In this document: positions 60,502 to 64,000 of the stretch, one piece after another | How the letters are laid out: each line of letters begins with the position of its first letter | Position numbering within the stretch: position 1 is the stretch's first letter | From: Planctomycetota bacterium | GTDB taxonomy: Bacteria > Planctomycetota > Phycisphaerae > Phycisphaerales > SM1A02 | NCBI GenBank assembly: GCA_022574595.1 | Contig: JACZRS010000001.1 | Coordinates: 1 to 64,000, forward strand | DNA length: 64,000 nucleotides | Reading direction: 5' to 3' | The notes under the pieces: generated by a model | Database searches by the model: none | Seen by the model: the letters and a program-made list of their open reading frames with translations, nothing else | Told to the model about the DNA's origin: nothing | Position numbers and translations under genes: made by a program

Positions 60502-60539
60502 CGCGAAGCCGCAAGCGGCCCGCCGCTTGCGGCTTCGCG
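60502..60539. repeat. Perfect GC-rich palindrome E1
   Basis: 17-bp perfect arms, CGCGAAGCCGCAAGCGG and its reverse complement, around a 4-base loop CCCG. No T-run follows. It lies between the flavoprotein gene and the DUF456 gene. The left arm recurs inside the pqiB-like gene at 48714-48730. Confidence 0.85.
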
Positions 60540-60627
60540 TTACCGTAGAAGTGTACTAAACGCTCAAAATCACACAGTTCACTGCAGTAATGCAAACTAT
60601 TGAGCCGAATCCGAATGATAGTAGAGC

Positions 60628-61185
60628 ATGGACTGGATTCTTTACATTGTTGCGACTGTGTTTGCCCTAGTTGGTTTAGGGTGCATTGTCCTTGTGATCT
60701 TTCAACTTCCGGGTGCGTGGATCATGTGGGCGTTTGCGGTCGTGATCGAATTGTGTGACAAGTTTTATTTAACGGTAGAGCCAGGCGAAACGCCGGAAAC
60801 TTTTGGCTGGATGTGGTTGGGGATTACTGCGGGCCTTCTTGCACTTGGAGAGCTAATCGAGTTCATCGCAAGTATAGTCGGCGCAAAGAAAGGCGGCGCC
60901 AGTAAGCGTGGCATGATGGGATCGCTCATAGGCGGCATATTGGGAGCATTTGTCTTACAAGTCTTTATACCAATCCCAATATTTGGAGCATTAGTCGGCG
61001 CGGTCATTGGCACTTTCATTGGCGCGGTTGTAGGAGAAATGACTGGAGAGCAACCCAAGAAAATTGGCGAGTCGATGAAGCCTGCTATTGGTGCAGCAAT
61101 CGGCCGATCTGTAGCAGCAATCAGTAAAGTAGGGATATCGCTTGTGGTATGGATTGTACTTGTAGCAGCCGCGTTTGTGCCTTAA
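60628..61185 (+). CDS. DUF456-family membrane protein
   Basis: 185 residues. N-terminal membrane helices YIVATVFALVGLGCIVLVIF and PGAWIMWAFAVVIELCD, then GITAGLLALGELIEFIASIV, the glycine-rich motif SKRGMMGSLIGGILGAFVLQ and IFGALVGAVIGTFIGAVVGE. This alternation of Gly-zipper helices is the DUF456 signature. Function not established for the family. It ends next to repeats C2 and B3 in a convergent gap with the GspE/PilB gene. Confidence 0.85.
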   Translation: MDWILYIVATVFALVGLGCIVLVIFQLPGAWIMWAFAVVIELCDKFYLTVEPGETPETFGWMWLGITAGLLALGELIEFIASIVGAKKGGASKRGMMGSLIGGILGAFVLQVFIPIPIFGALVGAVIGTFIGAVVGEMTGEQPKKIGESMKPAIGAAIGRSVAAISKVGISLVVWIVLVAAAFVP

Positions 61186-61219
61186 AGATAAAGGCAAAGA
61201 CCCTTGTATCTCACCCCAA

Positions 61220-61240
61220 CCCTCTCCCAAAGGGAGAGGG
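61220..61240 (-). repeat. Dispersed hairpin repeat C2
   Basis: CCCTCTCCC / GGGAGAGGG arms with a 3-base loop, followed on the minus strand by TTGGGGTGAGATAC. It is the uninterrupted counterpart of repeat C1 at 37.15 kb. Confidence 0.75.
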
Positions 61241-61262
61241 AGCAAGAAAAAGCCACAATAAA

Positions 61263-61290
61263 CCTACGGATTGCTCTCCGTGGGCGTCAA
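61263..61290 (+). repeat. Dispersed hairpin repeat B3 (diverged copy)
   Basis: Arms CCTACGGA and TCCGTGGG around TTGCTC, followed by GCGTCAA and a T-run. Compared with B1/B2, one T-A pair is replaced by C-G and one C-G by T-G, so pairing is kept. The T-run from ~61290 may let it act as a terminator for the DUF456 gene. Confidence 0.7.
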
Positions 61291-61295
61291 TTTTT

Positions 61296-63098
61296 TTATA
61301 TCGTTGCTTCGGTTACGCGTAGGATCTCTTCTACGGTGGTTCTGCCTTGGGCGACCTTTATGAAGCCATCCTCACGCAGAGTAACCATGCCTCGCTCGAT
61401 ACAAACTCGCCTGAACTCAGTAACGTTGGGGCTTCGCGCGATTGCATCACGCAACTGATCATCGAGCAACAGCATTTCATAGAGGCCAACTCGCCCACTA
61501 TAACCAGTTTCACGGCAGCGTTGACATCCCTCACCCTTCATGACTTTTGAGGTTGCTACACCATGCATGGTCAAGAATTCCTCAACCTCAGGCGTACACT
61601 TGAATTCGGTTTTGCAGTGCTCACAGTTTCGTCGAACAAGACGCTGCGCCAGCACAGAATTAACCGCAGCGCCAACAAGGAACGCTTCTACACCAATGTT
61701 GATCAGTCGCGTAATGGAAGATGGTGCATCGTTGGTATGCAGAGTTGAAAGCACCAAGTGGCCTGTTAGGGCCGCTTGAATTGCGATTGTTGCGGTTTCC
61801 ATATCCCGGATTTCTCCAAGCATGATTACATCGGGATCCTGACGCAATAGTGCGCGAAGTGCCACGGCAAATGTCATACCGATTTTTTCGTGCGCTTGAA
61901 TCTGTGTGATACCGCCCAGGTTATATTCCACTGGATCTTCTACTGTTGAGATATTAAGTTTACGTATATCAAGCTGCTTGATTGAGGCATATAGCGTAGT
62001 GGTTTTACCAGAACCGGTTGGGCCTGTAACCAGAACAATTCCGTGCGGCTGACTCACTTGGTTTTTCCAAATAGTAAGTATATCAGGTGCAAAACCAAGT
62101 TCATCAAGCGAAACATTGATCGATCTTGTATCGAGAATACGCAAAACGGTCTTTTCACCTTTAGGTGTTGGAACCGTTGAAACGCGCAAGTCGATTTTTC
62201 TGCCTAGAACCGTTGCGCGAATACGTCCATCCTGCGGCAGGCGACGCTCTGCGATATCAAGATTCGCCATGATCTTGATGCGCGAGGTAATAGCAGCGAA
62301 CATGCGTTTAGGTGGATTCATTACATCGAAAAGGATGCCATCAATTCGAAATCTAACGCGCAGGACTTTTTCATCGGGCTCAATGTGGATATCTGAAGCA
62401 CCTTCTTTGAGCGCTGTTTGGATGATGTGGTTTACGAATCTAACAACAGGCGATGAAGCAGCTTCTTCAGCGTCTGCATCGGCTTCTTCTTCTTTAACGA
62501 CTTCGACATCATCTTCATCCACATCGGAGAGAATTTCATCGATATCGTAATCCTCACCACCATCCGCTTCGGTTAGGGTTTCGACAATGCTAAGAATATC
62601 ACCCGTAGTTACAAGGACATGCTTTATTGATTTCACACCAAGGCGACGCTTAATTTCATCTAAAAGGAAAACATCATCCGGGCTTGCTGTCCCAACCAGC
62701 AAACGTGATCCTTCATGTCGCAAAGGTATCACAAGATTGTCCTTGCAATACTCAGGCCCGAGACGGTTTAGAAGTTTAAGTTCAAATGAATTTGGATCAT
62801 CAGCATCAATGCGTTCAAATGGCAGCCGATTAGACTCAGCGACGACTTCCTGGACCGCTGCTTCATCAACTCCCGTTTCCACAAGAACTTGGCTAATAGT
62901 TTTGCCAGGCGTTTGTTTCACCACTCGTGCTGCAGCATTAAGTTGATCGGACTTGATTACACCCTTTTTAAGGAGTTGCTGACCAATATCTAAACCTGCA
63001 TCAGCACCAGAGCCACTACCAGTTGAAGCGACATCCTCAGGCGTATACAGGCTAGATAGCGCATCAGATGGGTTTGCTTTTTTTTCTGACTTACTCAC
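61296..63098 (-). CDS. GspE/PilB-type secretion or pilus assembly ATPase
   Basis: I place the start at GTG 63098: GGGGAG lies 6 bases upstream; a TTG 8 codons earlier is weaker. ~600 residues. N-terminal MshEN-like domain (GQQLLKKGVIKSDQLNAAAR, LPFERIDADDPNSFELKLLN). ATPase: EGASDIHIEPDEKVLRVRFR, GPTGSGKTTTLYASI (Walker A), STVEDPVEYNLGGI (Asp box), LLRQDPDVIMLGEIRDMETA (Walker B) and STLHTNDA (His box). A tetra-Cys zinc site lies near the C-terminus (CEHC, CQRC). It powers type II secretion or a type IV pilus. Downstream of a membrane protein likely of the same system. Confidence 0.93.
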   Translation of the reverse strand: MSKSEKKANPSDALSSLYTPEDVASTGSGSGADAGLDIGQQLLKKGVIKSDQLNAAARVVKQTPGKTISQVLVETGVDEAAVQEVVAESNRLPFERIDADDPNSFELKLLNRLGPEYCKDNLVIPLRHEGSRLLVGTASPDDVFLLDEIKRRLGVKSIKHVLVTTGDILSIVETLTEADGGEDYDIDEILSDVDEDDVEVVKEEEADADAEEAASSPVVRFVNHIIQTALKEGASDIHIEPDEKVLRVRFRIDGILFDVMNPPKRMFAAITSRIKIMANLDIAERRLPQDGRIRATVLGRKIDLRVSTVPTPKGEKTVLRILDTRSINVSLDELGFAPDILTIWKNQVSQPHGIVLVTGPTGSGKTTTLYASIKQLDIRKLNISTVEDPVEYNLGGITQIQAHEKIGMTFAVALRALLRQDPDVIMLGEIRDMETATIAIQAALTGHLVLSTLHTNDAPSSITRLINIGVEAFLVGAAVNSVLAQRLVRRNCEHCKTEFKCTPEVEEFLTMHGVATSKVMKGEGCQRCRETGYSGRVGLYEMLLLDDQLRDAIARSPNVTEFRRVCIERGMVTLREDGFIKVAQGRTTVEEILRVTEATI

Positions 63099-63145
63099 CC
63101 TTAGCTCCCCATTAGATGGCAAAGAATAGTCATCTAGTTACTAAT

Positions 63146-63880
63146 TTATTTTAAATTAAGCTTCAATACCACAGGAACCACTATATCAAGCTTAACGTCC
63201 TTAGCAGTAAGCTTTACTCGGTCTTTGGTGATCTTGGTAACTTTAAATGCTATGCCATCAATTGAAAGAGGCTCACCTAAGCGGACGATCCGACCACTGA
63301 TATTGGCAAGCGGCACTCTGCCTATTATGATGGAATTCAGTCTAAGCCCATTGCACGCATCTTCGATTTCTGCGCGGCGCTTATCTCGTTGTTTTCTAAT
63401 CCGACGCTCAGCATCCCCTGCTGAGTCATCAATGAGAGCAGTTGGCTTAGCATCGCGATTTATGACAAATGGGTTGAATTGTACTTTTTCGAGTGGAACT
63501 TGAAGCTTTGAATAATCATCCTCAAGCACTCCAGTTACTGTTTCGATGCCGATTACTAAATCTTTCGCGGAGTCCTCTTTGCCTCCTAGCTGGCTGAGAA
63601 ATTTCTCGATACTTATATCGACTGTAGCATTACCACCAGTCCCTGCTGTAACCTTTGCAAGCCTGTGCATAGCAAACAGACCACCGGCAGCAAGGACAAT
63701 GACGGTAACAATCACCATCCAACCCTTGCTGGCAGCGGCCGATCCACCTGCCCCGTAAGTTAGATCTTCACCATCTGAGCCAAAACCTTCTACACCAAGA
63801 GGCATAGTGGATCCGGTTTCGATGTCATCTACTTCCGTGATTTCATCTGATTCGACATTGAATTCTTCGTGGTCACTCAC
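63146..63880 (-). CDS. Membrane protein of probable type II secretion / type IV pilus cluster
   Basis: 244 residues from GTG with AAAGGGGATC upstream. The first ~50 residues are acidic (ESDEITEVDDIETG) and cytoplasmic. One membrane segment is at ~53-72 (WMVIVTVIVLAAGGLFAMHR). The outer part has a helical segment and a basic coiled coil (AERRIRKQRDKRRAEIEDAC). It ends in a small beta domain (SIIIGRVPLANISGRIVRLG, FKVTKITKDRVKLTAKDVKL), which resembles the closing domain of PilP/GspC-like proteins. Lies between the GspE/PilB gene and a partial upstream gene on the same strand. Confidence 0.65.
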   Translation of the reverse strand: MSDHEEFNVESDEITEVDDIETGSTMPLGVEGFGSDGEDLTYGAGGSAAASKGWMVIVTVIVLAAGGLFAMHRLAKVTAGTGGNATVDISIEKFLSQLGGKEDSAKDLVIGIETVTGVLEDDYSKLQVPLEKVQFNPFVINRDAKPTALIDDSAGDAERRIRKQRDKRRAEIEDACNGLRLNSIIIGRVPLANISGRIVRLGEPLSIDGIAFKVTKITKDRVKLTAKDVKLDIVVPVVLKLNLK

Positions 63881-63894
63881 TTGAATGATCCCCT

Positions 63895-64000
63895 TTACTC
63901 AGCTGAAGCTATTGATGGCGGCTGTTCAAAATATATGCTGAGGGTAAACTCAGCTTTCATAAGGCCGGGATCATAACTATCGCTGCCAGATCCGTTATCA
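63895..64000 (-). CDS. C-terminal end of an upstream gene of the same cluster (truncated by window)
   Basis: An open minus-strand frame runs in from the window edge and stops at TAA 63897-63895. The last visible residues are SDSYDPGLMKAEFTLSIYFE, then QPPSIASAE. Only about 34 residues are visible, so no family can be named. It stops 14 bases before the next gene start, pointing to one operon. Confidence 0.6.
   Translation of the reverse strand, partial: DNGSGSDSYDPGLMKAEFTLSIYFEQPPSIASAE

Noticed and set aside
1-64000. tRNA, rRNA, tmRNA, IS elements and prophage
   Set aside because: I scanned gene gaps for tRNA-type T-arm sequence and read all large frames for transposase, integrase or phage motifs, and found none. 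A tRNA missed by eye remains possible.

Overview
The window looks like part of a planctomycete chromosome, most likely from the Phycisphaerae or a close uncultured relative. This is inferred from gene families, not from a marker gene; no rRNA or tRNA gene was seen. Pointers are secreted proteins ending in paired dockerin-like EF-hand segments (the D-x-D-G-x-G-x-V-x-T-x-D-L-L-x-L-F-x-x-W-G pattern), 'DCNxNGIPDxCD' repeats, large right-handed beta-helix proteins, Cys-rich 'CCxxVCxxDPFCCxxxWD' repeats, a PSP1/YaaT-like protein with a basic tail, and several small hypothetical families I associate with this phylum.

Layout. 0-16.2 kb is an extracellular accessory block: six proteins with dockerin-like ends (two beta-helix proteins next to each other, a LVIVD-repeat protein, a small beta-rich protein, a metzincin-type protease, and a 1001-residue beta-helix protein), with an unknown cytoplasmic protein, a polytopic membrane protein and a YceI protein between them. 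16.7-25.7 kb holds a membrane-anchored HTH-like protein, phosphatidylserine decarboxylase, an AhpD-like protein, a minus-strand run of ECF sigma factor, anti-sigma factor and exported TPR-like protein, then metG and a bleomycin-hydrolase-type peptidase. 25.7-36 kb is mostly minus strand: KDPG aldolase/UbiA/AsmA-like operon, HhH-GPD protein plus NDH-2, ahcY, and an SGNH-like hydrolase coupled to an MFS transporter; a secreted cyclophilin lies on the plus strand. 36-43 kb has an M28 peptidase, an arsR-arsM arsenic methylation pair, an ArsR-methyltransferase fusion and several small proteins; most of the dispersed repeats lie here. 43-52 kb has hslV, a Ser/Thr kinase with a WD40-type sensor, the feoA-feoB-Cys-rich protein iron operon, a pqiAB-like operon and the PSP1 protein. 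52-64 kb has signal peptidase I with a large insert, three tandem paralogues of an unrecognised exported protein, an iodotyrosine-deiodinase-like flavoprotein, a DUF456 protein, and a GspE/PilB ATPase with type II secretion/type IV pilus-like neighbours running off the right edge.

Most unusual features: (1) a family of intergenic composite repeats made of a GC hairpin, a GGCTAAAC-type tail and a degenerate heptamer array, at five loci and often nested with two other hairpin families, one of which shows a compensatory base change; (2) the triplicated exported protein, each copy of which is itself two related halves; (3) a perfect 20-bp palindrome touching the -35 box of a strong promoter; (4) an uncharacterised structured 5' leader before the 1001-residue beta-helix gene; (5) a 32-codon upstream ORF before the metalloprotease; (6) a 99-bp palindrome between a small Fe-S protein gene and a PilZ gene; (7) a 17-bp hairpin arm from an intergenic palindrome found identically inside the pqiB-like coding region.
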